Shown here piece after piece: positions 1-8,242 of a stretch of DNA of 30,020 nt; the stretch's first letter is position 1; each line of letters opens with the position of its first letter. The DNA is taken from NCBI GenBank assembly GCA_031263965.1, contig JAISES010000212.1, positions 1 to 30,020 on the forward strand. Direction: 5' to 3'. The notes under the pieces were generated by a model. The model was given only the letters and a program-made list of their open reading frames with translations. It made no database searches and was not told the DNA's origin. Origin of the DNA: Prevotella sp. GTDB lineage: Bacteria > Bacteroidota > Bacteroidia > Bacteroidales > Dysgonomonadaceae. The position numbers and the translations under genes are program-made.

Positions 1-79
1 GGCTCTTGCCCCTCTTGAAACCCTGCTCTAAAACGAAACGCTCCCTGCCTGAAAGTTGTGGCGTTTTGACTCTGCCCAT
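1..79 (-). CDS. IS630-family transposase, N-terminal fragment (cut by window edge)
   Basis: Reading the minus strand from the ATG at 79-77 gives 26 residues beginning MGRVKTPQLSGRERFVLEQG and continuing FKRGKS to the window edge without a stop. This resembles my memory of the start of IS630-type transposases, where a short leader precedes the helix-turn-helix DNA-binding domain. Only the extreme N-terminus is visible, so neither the DDE catalytic triad nor the far end of the element can be examined. No terminal inverted repeat could be assigned in the bases that follow. The family call rests on recognition of the leader sequence, so it is moderate to weak; another helix-turn-helix protein is possible. 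Confidence 0.5.
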   Translation of the reverse strand, partial: MGRVKTPQLSGRERFVLEQGFKRGKS

Positions 80-126
80 GATCGCTAAGATACAAAATAA
101 TATAATATAATTTTGATGACATACTT

Positions 127-254
127 ATTAACAAATATTCATTGTTACATTAAGAAATTAATAAGATAATTATAGGCTAAGTTTGAGTGGCGTACTTTCA
201 TGGCTGCAATGATTCTGTTAATTGGTAGTTTATTTGTTCGGACTATTCTTGCGT
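127..254 (+). repeat. 128-bp repeat, copy A, upstream of the left gene block
   Basis: This segment aligns without gaps to the reverse complement of 29555-29682, with 11 mismatches in 128 positions by hand count. It contains TAAGTTTG at 178-185, which matches the Bacteroidota -7 promoter consensus TAnnTTTG, but no clear -33 TTTG lies at the expected distance. A short open frame of 18 codons (ATG at 200, stop at 254-256) lies inside. Most differences between the two copies change the encoded residue, so conservation as a peptide is not supported. The copy points toward the GHL10 gene that starts at 669. Confidence 0.85.
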
Positions 255-434
255 GAGAAAAATAATTTTAAAAAATGTAGATGAATGTAAAAATATATTT
301 TTTATGTTTCCGTATAGATTTATTGTCAAAGCCTTTCTTTTGTTATTCATGTCTATGTATTTGTATTTTGTAATTATCCTGCAAATAATTAAAATAAAAA
401 AATATTAAAAATACATCTAATAATACATAAAATA

Positions 435-448
435 CAGAGGTACCTCTG
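435..448. promoter_or_regulatory. 14-bp perfect palindrome in the upstream region of GHL10
   Basis: CAGAGGTACCTCTG is a perfect palindrome about 220 bp before the GHL10 start. It is a possible operator for a dimeric regulator, but a 14-bp palindrome can also arise by chance. The rest of the 255-668 gap is AT-rich; I see no further gene or convincing promoter in it. Confidence 0.25.
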
Positions 449-668
449 AAAAAATATGAAGAAATCTTATATATTTGTGCTAACCGAATAGTGCATAATA
501 TTGTATTTGGTATATTTTACACAATGAAAAGCATTTCTATTTATATTTTACTGTCATTTCTTTATTTCTTTTGATCGGATCTATATATGTTATCCTGATA
601 TATGTCGGTTTTGGTTATAGGTGATGAGGGAGGATGCCGGAAGTTAAAATTTTATTAGTTGCAATGAT

Positions 669-2159
669 ATGAAAAAATTAAATTTCTGCTTGATTTTACT
701 AATGTTATTCTCCGCATCTGCCTATGCTCAATCTAACAAAAGATTTATACGCGGAGTATGGGTAGCCACTGTTGCTAATATAGACTGGCCTGCGCAAAAG
801 GGCCTTTCGGCAGAGGAGCAAAAACAGGAAATGATAAACCTGTTGGACAAAGTGAAGGCATATAATATGAATACCATTATCTTTCAGATAAGACCGACAG
901 CAGATGCTTTTTACAAGTCCGAATTTGAGCCTTATAGTCATTGGCTGACAGGTGTGCAGGGGCAAGACCCTGGTTATGATCCGTTACGGTTTACAGTTGA
1001 CGAATGTCATAAGCGAGGACTGAATATACATGTGTGGCTCAATCCATATCGTATAAATAACGACACTGTTGGCTATAACACATATGCCAAAGATCATATT
1101 ATAAATAAACATCCGGAATGGGTAATAAATTACGGTAAAGCTAAATACTTCGATCCGGGTTTGGCTGAAGTCCGCCAATTTACGTGCAATGTAGTAAAGG
1201 ACATTGTAAATAATTATGATATAGATGCAATACATATGGATGACTATTTTTATCCATACAAAATTGCAAAGCAGGAATTTCCTGATTCTATAACATTTGC
1301 TAAATATCCACGGGGATTTAAAGATAAAGAAGATTGGCGCAGGAATAATGTCAATTTGATAATAAAAGAAATAAACGAAACAATAAAATCTGTTAAGCCT
1401 TGGGTCGAGTTTGGAATTTCTCCATTTGCTATCTGGCGTAATAAGACAGAAGATCCTCGCGGATCGGATACGAAAGCAATGACCAATTACGATGGTTTGT
1501 ATGCCGATATTTTGTTATGGCAGGAAAAGGGATGGATCGACTATGTGTTGCCACAACTATATTTTAATATAGGATACGAAATTGCAGACTATGCTATATT
1601 GGCCGACTGGTGGTCGAAATATAATTATGGCGCGAATGTATATGCCGGCCTGGCTCCATATAGGGTTTCAAAGCAAGCTAAACAAAAAGAATGGCATAAT
1701 TCAAAGGAACTTATTCGTCAGATAAAAAGAAATATGTCAGACCCTAATATTAAAGGAGAAATCTATTTCAGCGCCAAATCCTTGTTTAATAAACCTGAAG
1801 TAAAACTGGAAAAACAACTTACTAAAAAAGAATATAAATACTTGAGCATTTCGCCGGAAAATAATAGAATTAAACGTATTGAACCTGAAAATCCACAGAA
1901 TGCATCAATTCAGATAATTGACGACCGGAATATTTCTTTAAAGTGGCAGCGTGGTAAGGATGCCAAACGTTTTGTGATATATAAGTTCAAAAGAAATAAG
2001 CCGGTAAATAAAGATAATCCAGAGAACATTGTTGCAGTAACCGGCTTAACGGAATTAACAATACCTTGCAAAAATGAAAAGGATTTAGAAAAATACAGAT
2101 ATGGAGTTACCAGCCTGAGTCCTTCTCATTCTGAGAGTTCTATCGTGTTTTTTAATTAA
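669..2159 (+). CDS. Secreted GHL10/DUF187 family glycoside hydrolase (YngK-like)
   Basis: The 496-residue protein has a signal peptide (residues 1 to about 20, ending ASAYAQ) of the type I kind, so it is predicted to be periplasmic or secreted. The GHL10 domain (DUF187, TIM barrel) fills roughly residues 25-390. Its marks are RGVWVATVANIDWP near the start, QIRPTADAFY, HVWLNPYR, the acidic HMDDYFYP (likely carrying a catalytic Asp) and YVLPQLYFN. A beta-sandwich resembling fibronectin type III follows at the C-terminus. Family members are predicted to cleave glycans, and some are linked to cell-wall polysaccharide; the substrate here cannot be read from sequence. It is a paralogue of the lipoprotein encoded at 20394-21848. 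A gap of about 600 bp with a terminator separates it from the next gene, so it is probably its own transcript. The ATG at 669 is supported by the signal peptide. Confidence 0.9.
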   Translation: MKKLNFCLILLMLFSASAYAQSNKRFIRGVWVATVANIDWPAQKGLSAEEQKQEMINLLDKVKAYNMNTIIFQIRPTADAFYKSEFEPYSHWLTGVQGQDPGYDPLRFTVDECHKRGLNIHVWLNPYRINNDTVGYNTYAKDHIINKHPEWVINYGKAKYFDPGLAEVRQFTCNVVKDIVNNYDIDAIHMDDYFYPYKIAKQEFPDSITFAKYPRGFKDKEDWRRNNVNLIIKEINETIKSVKPWVEFGISPFAIWRNKTEDPRGSDTKAMTNYDGLYADILLWQEKGWIDYVLPQLYFNIGYEIADYAILADWWSKYNYGANVYAGLAPYRVSKQAKQKEWHNSKELIRQIKRNMSDPNIKGEIYFSAKSLFNKPEVKLEKQLTKKEYKYLSISPENNRIKRIEPENPQNASIQIIDDRNISLKWQRGKDAKRFVIYKFKRNKPVNKDNPENIVAVTGLTELTIPCKNEKDLEKYRYGVTSLSPSHSESSIVFFN

Positions 2160-2243
2160 ATAGGTTTTTAGATTAAAAAGGAAGTATGAAATAAAATAAT
2201 AATACTCGCCCCCTTTCATATCTGAAAACTTCGAACCGATTAA

Positions 2244-2369
2244 GATATATATACAATTTATAATGCGAGTCAACTTATAGTATGTACTTATTGTTCTCCG
2301 GTTGGACAGAATCAGATCAATTTATATGCTAACTGGGGATATACATTGAGCCAGACTGCGGGCTGGTAA
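2244..2369 (+). pseudogene. Possible C-terminal remnant of an unidentified gene
   Basis: An open frame of 41 codons without a start codon runs from just after a TAA at 2241 to a TAA at 2367. Its translation includes GQNQINLYANWGYTLSQ, which looks coding rather than random. It ends 21 bp before a strong terminator hairpin, as a real gene end would. I do not recognise the protein. It could be the tail of a deleted gene or a chance open frame. The DNA between 2160 and 2243 shows nothing definable. Confidence 0.3.
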
Positions 2370-2390
2370 AATATTGTTCATGTAATAACC

Positions 2391-2429
2391 AAAAGGAGGT
2401 AGCCCAGTATCTCGGGATGCCTCCTTTTA
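2391..2429 (+). terminator. Intrinsic terminator hairpin
   Basis: AAAAGGAGG is followed, after a short region that can pair further (GCCC with GGG), by CCTCCTTTT, giving a strong stem that ends in a T-run. It would isolate the upstream GHL10 gene or the remnant before it from the ROK operon. Confidence 0.7.
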
Positions 2430-2452
2430 GTTTACTAAACAGGATGATACTT

Positions 2453-2507
2453 AGAAACTATTCAAGAAGCTGTTTGAATCTTATAGTAATATTTTTCGCT
2501 AAAATTA
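2453..2507. repeat. Partial third copy of the miniature inverted-repeat element
   Basis: This segment contains AGAAACTATTCAA and a stretch (TAGTAATATTTTTCGCTAAAATT) that matches the right arm of the adjacent element at 2508-2703 with few changes. It looks like a truncated or nested copy. Confidence 0.5.
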
Positions 2508-2703
2508 AGAAACTATTTGAATTTTATAGCAAATTTTTTTTATAGGTATTTTCAGATGGATTTTTTTCTTTTTGCTTGCAGGTTTAGCGGGCTAAACCAA
2601 AAGGAAAAAGGGGAAAATACGCTGAAAAGAGCATAAAAAAATTGCTAAGAAGTTTTTTTCAAATCCTATAATAATATTTTTCGATAAAATTCAAACAGTT
2701 TCT
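2508..2703. mobile_element. MITE-like element, 196 bp
   Basis: The ends AGAAACTATTTGAATTTTAT and ATAAAATTCAAACAGTTTCT are near-perfect terminal inverted repeats. The interior can fold back, with a central GGTTTAG-CGGG-CTAAACC hairpin and outer pairing of ATTTTC with GAAAAT. It contains no coding frame of note. A shorter relative with the same ends and right arm, in opposite orientation, lies at 28851-28943. The parent transposon is not identifiable from this window. It sits directly upstream of the ROK operon and could affect its transcription. Confidence 0.7.
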
Positions 2704-2764
2704 AAAACAGTTTCTTCGGATTTTATTCTTATATTCATTGTCTTAATCTAAACAGGAAACCCTG

Positions 2765-3718
2765 ATGGCTGTTATAGGAATTGATTTAGGGGGAACAAAA
2801 ATTACAGGAGCTGTTTTCGACAACGATGGAAACATGCTTCACAAAGTATCTTCTTTGCTTGAGCACAGGCAGGGAAGCGAAGTAGGGGCATTAGTAAAGA
2901 GTACTATTGATAGTCTCATAGACTTACATAAAATTGCAGATATACAATCTGCCGGAATCTGTGTGCCCGGTATTGCCAATAGCAAAACCGGCAAAATATG
3001 GGCTCCGAATATCAAAGGATGGGATGACTATCCGTTACAAAAAGAAATTGAAGATCACTTAAAGAACCATTCTATAAAGATTGATATAGCCAGTGACAGG
3101 ACTTGCTATATACTTGGCGAAACGTGGAAAGGCGCTGCCATGGAGTGTAGCAATGCTCTGTTTATAGCTGTGGGAACAGGCATCGGAGTAGGTATTTTAG
3201 TTGATGGGAAAATTCTTCATGGACATGGAGATGTAGTTGGCGCAGCCGGTTGGTTGGCATTGGAAACTCCATATCTGGATGAGTATGAGATGTGCGGCTG
3301 CTTTGAAAGCCAGGCATCGGGAAATGGCATTGCATGGCAGACCAGAAAAATAATAAAAGGGGACACTCTTTTCAAAGAGAGCATACTTTATAATAAAGAT
3401 GTAGAAACAATTATCGCCCAGGATATATTTGAAGCATATGAACAAAAAGACCCATTGGCTATATTTGTTCTTGGCAAGGCTGTAAGAATGTGGGGAATGG
3501 CATCTGCTAATTTAGTAAGTTTGTTAAACCCCGAAAAAATCATATGGGGTGGAGGGGTTTTTGGCCCTGCATCGCAGTTTATAGACAATATCTATGAGGA
3601 GGCGTGTAAATGGGCGCAGCCTGTAAGTATTCGCAGGGTTTGTTTTGAACAGTCTCATTTATCAGGTGACGCGGGACTGTATGGTGCCGGTTATCTGGCT
3701 ATTCTTTCACTTAAATGA
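2765..3718 (+). CDS. ROK-family sugar kinase with a divergent substrate/zinc motif
   Basis: The 317-residue protein has the normal length and fold marks of ROK kinases: phosphate-binding IDLGGTK (residues 6-12), the catalytic base in IASDRT (Asp111) and the second nucleotide motif GTGIGVGIL (137-145). ROK enzymes phosphorylate hexoses or N-acylhexosamines with ATP in the cytosol. The usual ExGH motif, which contacts the sugar and supplies a zinc His, reads WLAL (163-166). The cysteine cluster is shortened to CGCFE (177-181). The enzyme may therefore use an unusual sugar or lack the structural zinc. It opens the operon and overlaps the MFS gene by 4 bp (ATGA), which suggests coupled translation. 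ROK repressors are unlikely because there is no N-terminal helix-turn-helix. Confidence 0.88.
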   Translation: MAVIGIDLGGTKITGAVFDNDGNMLHKVSSLLEHRQGSEVGALVKSTIDSLIDLHKIADIQSAGICVPGIANSKTGKIWAPNIKGWDDYPLQKEIEDHLKNHSIKIDIASDRTCYILGETWKGAAMECSNALFIAVGTGIGVGILVDGKILHGHGDVVGAAGWLALETPYLDEYEMCGCFESQASGNGIAWQTRKIIKGDTLFKESILYNKDVETIIAQDIFEAYEQKDPLAIFVLGKAVRMWGMASANLVSLLNPEKIIWGGGVFGPASQFIDNIYEEACKWAQPVSIRRVCFEQSHLSGDAGLYGAGYLAILSLK

Positions 3719-4884
3719 GTAAGTATATGTATAATAAAAATTTTGTCTACATCGCATCCTGTATAGGAATGGCATTCTTTGGCGTAGCCTTTATTGTAAT
3801 GGGCTCAGTATTGCCGTCTCTGACAGAGAAATATAGTCTCGATACTGTGGGCGCTTCATCTCTGGTGACATTTCTTCCGGTTGGCGTATTACTCGGATCG
3901 CTTATCTTCGGCCCTGTAGTAGACCGGTTTGGATATAAAATATTACTTATTGTCAGTACGCTCATAACTATATTGGGTATAGAAGGTTTATCTTTATTTG
4001 ATGATCTGTCAATATTGCGAGGTTGCATTTTCTTTATCGGACTGGGTGGAGGCATGCTTAACGGATCGACAAATGCTCTTGCATCAGATGTTTCCGATGA
4101 CCATAATCGTAGCTCCAGACTCAGCATATTGGGGGTTTCGTACGGGTTAGGAGCTTTGATTGTACCTTTTTTGCTTGGCGTACTTTCAAAAAATTACTCC
4201 TACGAAATAATCCTTCAGTGGACAGGGGTTTTCATGCTCTTTTGCGCAGCATATTTTATAGCGGTCAAATTTCCGGAGCCAAAGTTTAAACAGGGATTTC
4301 CTGCCAAACAGGCAGTATCCCTGCTTAAACAGCCGGTATTACTGGTTCTTAGTTTTTTCCTGTTTTTCCAGAGTGGAATGGAAGGCCTATCTAATAATTG
4401 GGCAACAAGTTATTTAAAAGCTGCAACATCTATCGAAGAAGGAGATATAGTATTGACCCTGACTTTTTTCGTATTGGGTATGACGGTAGCCCGTTTATTT
4501 TTGAGCTACATTTTTAAGAAGGTAAAGCAAAATCATGTCCTTTTTGGAGCAATGACGATAGCTTTGATAGGAATAGCTTTATTGAACCTGTCAACAACAT
4601 TTCCGGTAGCCACATCAGGTTTATTCTTAACCGGTGTTGGCTTGTCAGCGGGATTTCCTGTTGCGATCGGACTTATAGGCTCTGCATACAAACAAACATC
4701 AGGTACGGCAATAGGCATAGCTCTTTTTATAGCATTAGGCGGAAACTCTATCCTGAATTATGCTATGGGACATATTTCCAAAATATTCGGGATAGATTCC
4801 TTCCCTATATTTCTTGCTGTTTTGCTGATAATACAATCAATTATAGTATTTACAAATCCAAAAATTATTAATAATAAATCTTGA
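3715..4884 (+). CDS. MFS sugar transporter (inner membrane)
   Basis: The 389-residue protein has about 12 hydrophobic segments spread evenly. The major facilitator loop 2-3 signature appears as GPVVDRFGYK around residue 66. It lacks a cleavable signal peptide, as expected for an inner-membrane carrier. MFS proteins of this size move sugars or small solutes, usually with proton symport. Its start overlaps the stop of the ROK kinase, and the SIS gene begins 7 bp downstream, so the three are probably co-translated. The likely job is import of the sugar that the kinase then phosphorylates (inference from context). The exact substrate cannot be read from sequence. Confidence 0.88.
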   Translation: MSKYMYNKNFVYIASCIGMAFFGVAFIVMGSVLPSLTEKYSLDTVGASSLVTFLPVGVLLGSLIFGPVVDRFGYKILLIVSTLITILGIEGLSLFDDLSILRGCIFFIGLGGGMLNGSTNALASDVSDDHNRSSRLSILGVSYGLGALIVPFLLGVLSKNYSYEIILQWTGVFMLFCAAYFIAVKFPEPKFKQGFPAKQAVSLLKQPVLLVLSFFLFFQSGMEGLSNNWATSYLKAATSIEEGDIVLTLTFFVLGMTVARLFLSYIFKKVKQNHVLFGAMTIALIGIALLNLSTTFPVATSGLFLTGVGLSAGFPVAIGLIGSAYKQTSGTAIGIALFIALGGNSILNYAMGHISKIFGIDSFPIFLAVLLIIQSIIVFTNPKIINNKS

Positions 4885-4891
4885 GAAAATT

Positions 4892-5653
4892 ATGTTAGCA
4901 TTAGAATGGTTGGCAAATGCCCGCGGCATTATGCAAAAGATTGAAGAAACTCAGTTGGAAAATATCAAGAAGGCCGCATTGGTGATGGCCGACAGCATAG
5001 AATCGAACCATTGGGTGCATACGTTTGGTTGCGGACACGCTACAATACCGGTAGAAGAAATGTATCCGCGTATTGGTGGGTTTGTCGGTTTCCATCCTAT
5101 GGTAGAATTGCCTATGACATTCTTTACCGGAATAACAGGACAAATGGGGATTCATCAATTCTTATTTCTTGAACGTGCCGAAGGTTATGGTAATGCTATA
5201 ATGAAGGCATATAATTTCGATAAGCAGGATTGTATCTGGATTTTCTCACATACAGGTATTAATAATGTGAATATCGATGTGGCTATACGTGCAAAAGAAC
5301 TTGGAATGAAGGTTATCGTATTTGGTTCGGCTGCTGAGGCAAAAGGAAAAGTAACACGCCACCCGAGTGGAAAAACAATATTTGAGATAGCCGATATAGT
5401 AGTTGACTCCTGCGTGCCGGTGGTTGATGCATCTGTTCCGTTGAAGAACCATCAGGATAAAGTCGGTCCGGTGTCTACACTGGCTTTTGTAACAATGGTA
5501 TGGATGACAATAACTACTGTGGCTGAAATATTAGTCGGCAGGGGAGTTAAACTCTATATACATCCTTCACACAATGTTCCGGGAGATACTACTGCCCACG
5601 AACGCCTGGATGCATGCCTGGCCGAGTATAAGAAGCGGGTATCAAAAATATAA
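4892..5653 (+). CDS. SIS-domain phosphosugar-binding protein (COG4821/UPF0309-like)
   Basis: The 253-residue cytosolic protein carries a sugar-isomerase (SIS) fold: HTFGCGHA (residues 43-50) in the first strand-loop and FSHTGINNVNID (118-129), the Ser/Thr-rich phosphate-binding loop. A later stretch, HPSGKTIFEIADIVVDSCVP, is typical of the COG4821 group as I remember it. SIS proteins bind phosphosugars and act as isomerases, deaminases, etherases (for example MurQ on MurNAc-6-phosphate) or regulators. This is not MurQ by sequence. Position right after a kinase and transporter suggests it handles the phosphorylated sugar. No DNA-binding domain is present, so regulation is less likely than catalysis. 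Confidence 0.85.
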   Translation: MLALEWLANARGIMQKIEETQLENIKKAALVMADSIESNHWVHTFGCGHATIPVEEMYPRIGGFVGFHPMVELPMTFFTGITGQMGIHQFLFLERAEGYGNAIMKAYNFDKQDCIWIFSHTGINNVNIDVAIRAKELGMKVIVFGSAAEAKGKVTRHPSGKTIFEIADIVVDSCVPVVDASVPLKNHQDKVGPVSTLAFVTMVWMTITTVAEILVGRGVKLYIHPSHNVPGDTTAHERLDACLAEYKKRVSKI

Positions 5654-5665
5654 TATTCAGCAAAC

Positions 5666-6430
5666 ATGACAGAAGAGAAGAAATACATCGATTTGCAAAA
5701 AGAAACTTATGGAAACCTGAAGGGTTTGCCATATTCCTATGCTGTATTGCCATGGGGAGCAACAGAGCCGCATAATTACCATTTGCCTTATCTGACAGAT
5801 TGCTATCTGGCGCATGATATTGCCGTAGATGCCGTAGAAAAAGCCTGGGCAGAATACGGGGTAAAGGGAATGGTATTGCCGCCTATCCCGTTAGGAGCAC
5901 AGAATCCCGGACAGCGGGAGTTGCCTTTTTGTCTGCATACCCGCTACGAAACGCAGAAACATATCCTCAGCGATATAGTAGAATCTCTGAATTATCAGGG
6001 AATCCATATTCTAGTGATAATGAACGGGCATGGAGGCAACAGCTTTAAGCCTATGGTACGAGATCTGTGCGTCGATTATCCGCAAATGCTGATCGTAAGC
6101 TGCGACTGGTTCGCCGTAGAGTCTCAAAGCGGTTATTTTGAAAATAAAGACGATCATGCGGGTGAAATGGAAACTTCTGTCATGATGCATTATCATCCCG
6201 GTCTGGTAAATCTTGAAGTAGCCGGCGATGGAGCCGGTAAAACGTTCAATATAGAATCCTTGAACAATAAGGTTGGCTGGATGCCCCGTAACTGGGCAAA
6301 AACTACATCAGATACGGGGGTTGGCGATCCAGGGAAATCTTCGGCACAGAAGGGTAAAATCTTTGCCGGAGTTGTTACCGGTAAAATCGCCCGTTTATTT
6401 GATGAGTTAGTGAATAAAACAATATATTAG
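5666..6430 (+). CDS. Creatininase-family metal-dependent amidohydrolase
   Basis: The 254-residue protein has the creatininase-family signature GATEPHNYHLPYLTD, with Glu34, His36, His39 and Asp45 visible; Glu34, His36 and Asp45 match the metal ligands of the classical enzyme as I recall them. NGHGGN (His121) and DHAGEMETS (His163, Glu166) supply the rest of the di-metal site. The family hydrolyses C-N bonds in cyclic amides, formamides and related compounds in the cytosol. Creatinine use is unlikely in this sugar-catabolic operon; deacylation of an N-acyl or lactam-type amino sugar is an inference. It lies 12 bp after the SIS gene and 6 bp before the GH9 gene. Confidence 0.85.
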   Translation: MTEEKKYIDLQKETYGNLKGLPYSYAVLPWGATEPHNYHLPYLTDCYLAHDIAVDAVEKAWAEYGVKGMVLPPIPLGAQNPGQRELPFCLHTRYETQKHILSDIVESLNYQGIHILVIMNGHGGNSFKPMVRDLCVDYPQMLIVSCDWFAVESQSGYFENKDDHAGEMETSVMMHYHPGLVNLEVAGDGAGKTFNIESLNNKVGWMPRNWAKTTSDTGVGDPGKSSAQKGKIFAGVVTGKIARLFDELVNKTIY

Positions 6431-6436
6431 AAAAAC

Positions 6437-8242
6437 ATGAAACTACGATATTTACTGTCTTTTTTGATTGTATTTAGCTTTGCCATGGCAGATGCGCAAA
6501 CGGGATCATGGGTCAGGATAAATCAGTTGGGGTATCTTCCCGATGGGGTTAAGGTGGCCGTTTTTATGTCGGAGAAAGAAGCCGGTAATCCTGATTTTGA
6601 ACTAAAGAATGCCGGAACAAATGCAGTTGTATTTAAAGGCAAGGGGATTGTAACCAATGCTGAACGTTGGGGAATGAAAAGCGCTATGCGTTTGAATTTC
6701 TCATCGGTTATGGCCGGCGGAGAATATTATGTAGAATGTAATGGCGTAAAATCACCGTCTTTCCGCATCGGAGACAATGTTTATGACGGTTCGGCCGATT
6801 TTATACTGAAATACATGCGTCAGCAACGTTGTGGATTCAATCCGTATCTGGATACGGTATGTCATCAGCATGACGGGTTTATCGTAGATCATCCGGTACG
6901 TACAGGAGAGAAAATAGACGTACGCGGAGGATGGCACGATGCTTCGGATTACCTGCAATATCTGCCGACATCGGCCAATGCTACATACCAAATGCTGTTT
7001 GCATGGCAACAGACACCGGATAAAACCATATTCAAGGACGAATACGATGCTTCCGGTAAAAAAGGAGGCAATGGTATTCCTGATATTCTGGATGAAATAC
7101 GTTGGGGGTTGGAATGGATGATCCGGATGAATCCGGATTCGGCTGTTATGTTCAATCAGATAGCTGACGACAGGGATCATGCAGGGATGCGCTGGCCGTC
7201 GCGTGACTATTTGGATTATGGTTACGGAAAAGGAACCGGACGTCCTGTCTATTTTATTACAGGTAAACCTCAGGGCTTGGGCGAACATAAAAACCGTTCT
7301 ACGGGAGTGTCTTCTTCCGCAGCCAAATTTGCCTCGGCTTTTGCTTTAGGGTCAGAGGTATTTAAAGATATTGATCCGCAACTGGCGGGTATATTAAGCG
7401 AAAAATCCGCTTCTGCATATAGTTTTGGAGAGGCCATACCGGGTAATTTCCAGACGGCATGCATGGTATCGCCTTATTTCTATGAAGAAGATAACTGGGT
7501 TGATGATATGGAACTGGCAGCAGCAACGCAATATGTGGTTAAAAAAGATGTTTCGTGGTTAAAAAAAGCTGATTACTGGGGACAACTGGAAGAAGTAACT
7601 CCGTGGATGGAATTAGGCCGTGCCCGCCATTACCAGTTTTATCCGTTTGTCAATCTGGGGCATTATTTCCTGTCTCAATCAAACGATAAGGCTATAAGCG
7701 GCAAGTACGCCGGATACATGAAAAAAGGTCTGGATTGCTTGTTGAAACGGGCAAAAGAATATGACGACCCATTCCTTTATGGAGTTCCGTTCATTTGGTG
7801 TTCCAATAATTTAGTTGCTGCTGCTATTACTCACGCCCGTCTGTACAACCAGGCTTCCGGTGACGAAACGTATCTGGAAATGGAAGCGGCCCTGAGGGAC
7901 TGGCTGTTTGGCTGTAATCCGTGGGGCACATCCATGATTTGCGGTTATCCCGAAAGTGGAGATTCACCCATGAGATCACATTCATTCGTATCAGAGCAAC
8001 GGAATGATGTGCCATATGGGGGATTGGTAGACGGGCCTATTTATAAGTCAATATATGAAAGCCTGAGGGGAATTCACCTGAGATACGATGATCCGTATGC
8101 GCCATTCCAGTCCGGTGCGGCTGTATATCATGACGATCCGGGTGATTATTCATCTAACGAACCAACAATGGACGGTACTGCAAGTTTGAGTTTCTACCTT
8201 TCTACTATGGAAAAGATGGGTAAAACTCAAAAAAAAAAGTAA
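6437..8242 (+). CDS. GH9-family glycoside hydrolase with N-terminal Ig-like domain
   Basis: The 601-residue protein has a signal peptide (residues 1 to about 20, MADAQ end), so it works outside the cytosol. A CelD-type Ig-like domain (about 24-112, starting RINQLGYLPDG) precedes an (alpha/alpha)6 GH9 barrel. GGWHDASDY holds the paired Asp168 and Asp171 (catalytic base and helper), GCNPWGTSMICG is the usual His-loop region, and NEPTMD holds the likely acid Glu575. GH9 enzymes are mostly endoglucanases, but some cleave glucosamine-containing chains. The stop codon lies directly after an A10 run and an in-phase A AAA AAG heptamer. The deacetylase-like frame is open in the -1 phase from there, so the product may be extended by about 230 residues. 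Confidence 0.9.
   Translation: MKLRYLLSFLIVFSFAMADAQTGSWVRINQLGYLPDGVKVAVFMSEKEAGNPDFELKNAGTNAVVFKGKGIVTNAERWGMKSAMRLNFSSVMAGGEYYVECNGVKSPSFRIGDNVYDGSADFILKYMRQQRCGFNPYLDTVCHQHDGFIVDHPVRTGEKIDVRGGWHDASDYLQYLPTSANATYQMLFAWQQTPDKTIFKDEYDASGKKGGNGIPDILDEIRWGLEWMIRMNPDSAVMFNQIADDRDHAGMRWPSRDYLDYGYGKGTGRPVYFITGKPQGLGEHKNRSTGVSSSAAKFASAFALGSEVFKDIDPQLAGILSEKSASAYSFGEAIPGNFQTACMVSPYFYEEDNWVDDMELAAATQYVVKKDVSWLKKADYWGQLEEVTPWMELGRARHYQFYPFVNLGHYFLSQSNDKAISGKYAGYMKKGLDCLLKRAKEYDDPFLYGVPFIWCSNNLVAAAITHARLYNQASGDETYLEMEAALRDWLFGCNPWGTSMICGYPESGDSPMRSHSFVSEQRNDVPYGGLVDGPIYKSIYESLRGIHLRYDDPYAPFQSGAAVYHDDPGDYSSNEPTMDGTASLSFYLSTMEKMGKTQKKK
8229..8242 (+). other. Candidate -1 frameshift (or slippage) site joining GH9 to the deacetylase-like frame
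   Basis: Ten consecutive A bases (8229-8238) are followed by G and then the GH9 stop TAA at 8240-8242. In the GH9 frame the heptamer A AAA AAG (8233-8239) has the X XXY YYZ phase of the classical bacterial -1 slippery site, as in dnaX. A one-base slip back continues as AAA AAA GTA AAC into an uninterrupted frame to 8928. Alternatives are transcriptional slippage on the A-run, a real single-A loss, or a homopolymer sequencing error. A downstream stimulatory hairpin was not established. Confidence 0.6.

Noticed and set aside
200..256. Short leader peptide in repeat copy A (18 codons) with a 21-codon counterpart in copy B
   Set aside because: Most differences between the copies alter the amino acid and the stop positions differ, so selection for a peptide is not supported.
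6752..7288. 178-codon minus-strand frame inside the GH9 gene
   Set aside because: It lies opposite conserved GH9 coding sequence and has no recognisable domain or start signal.
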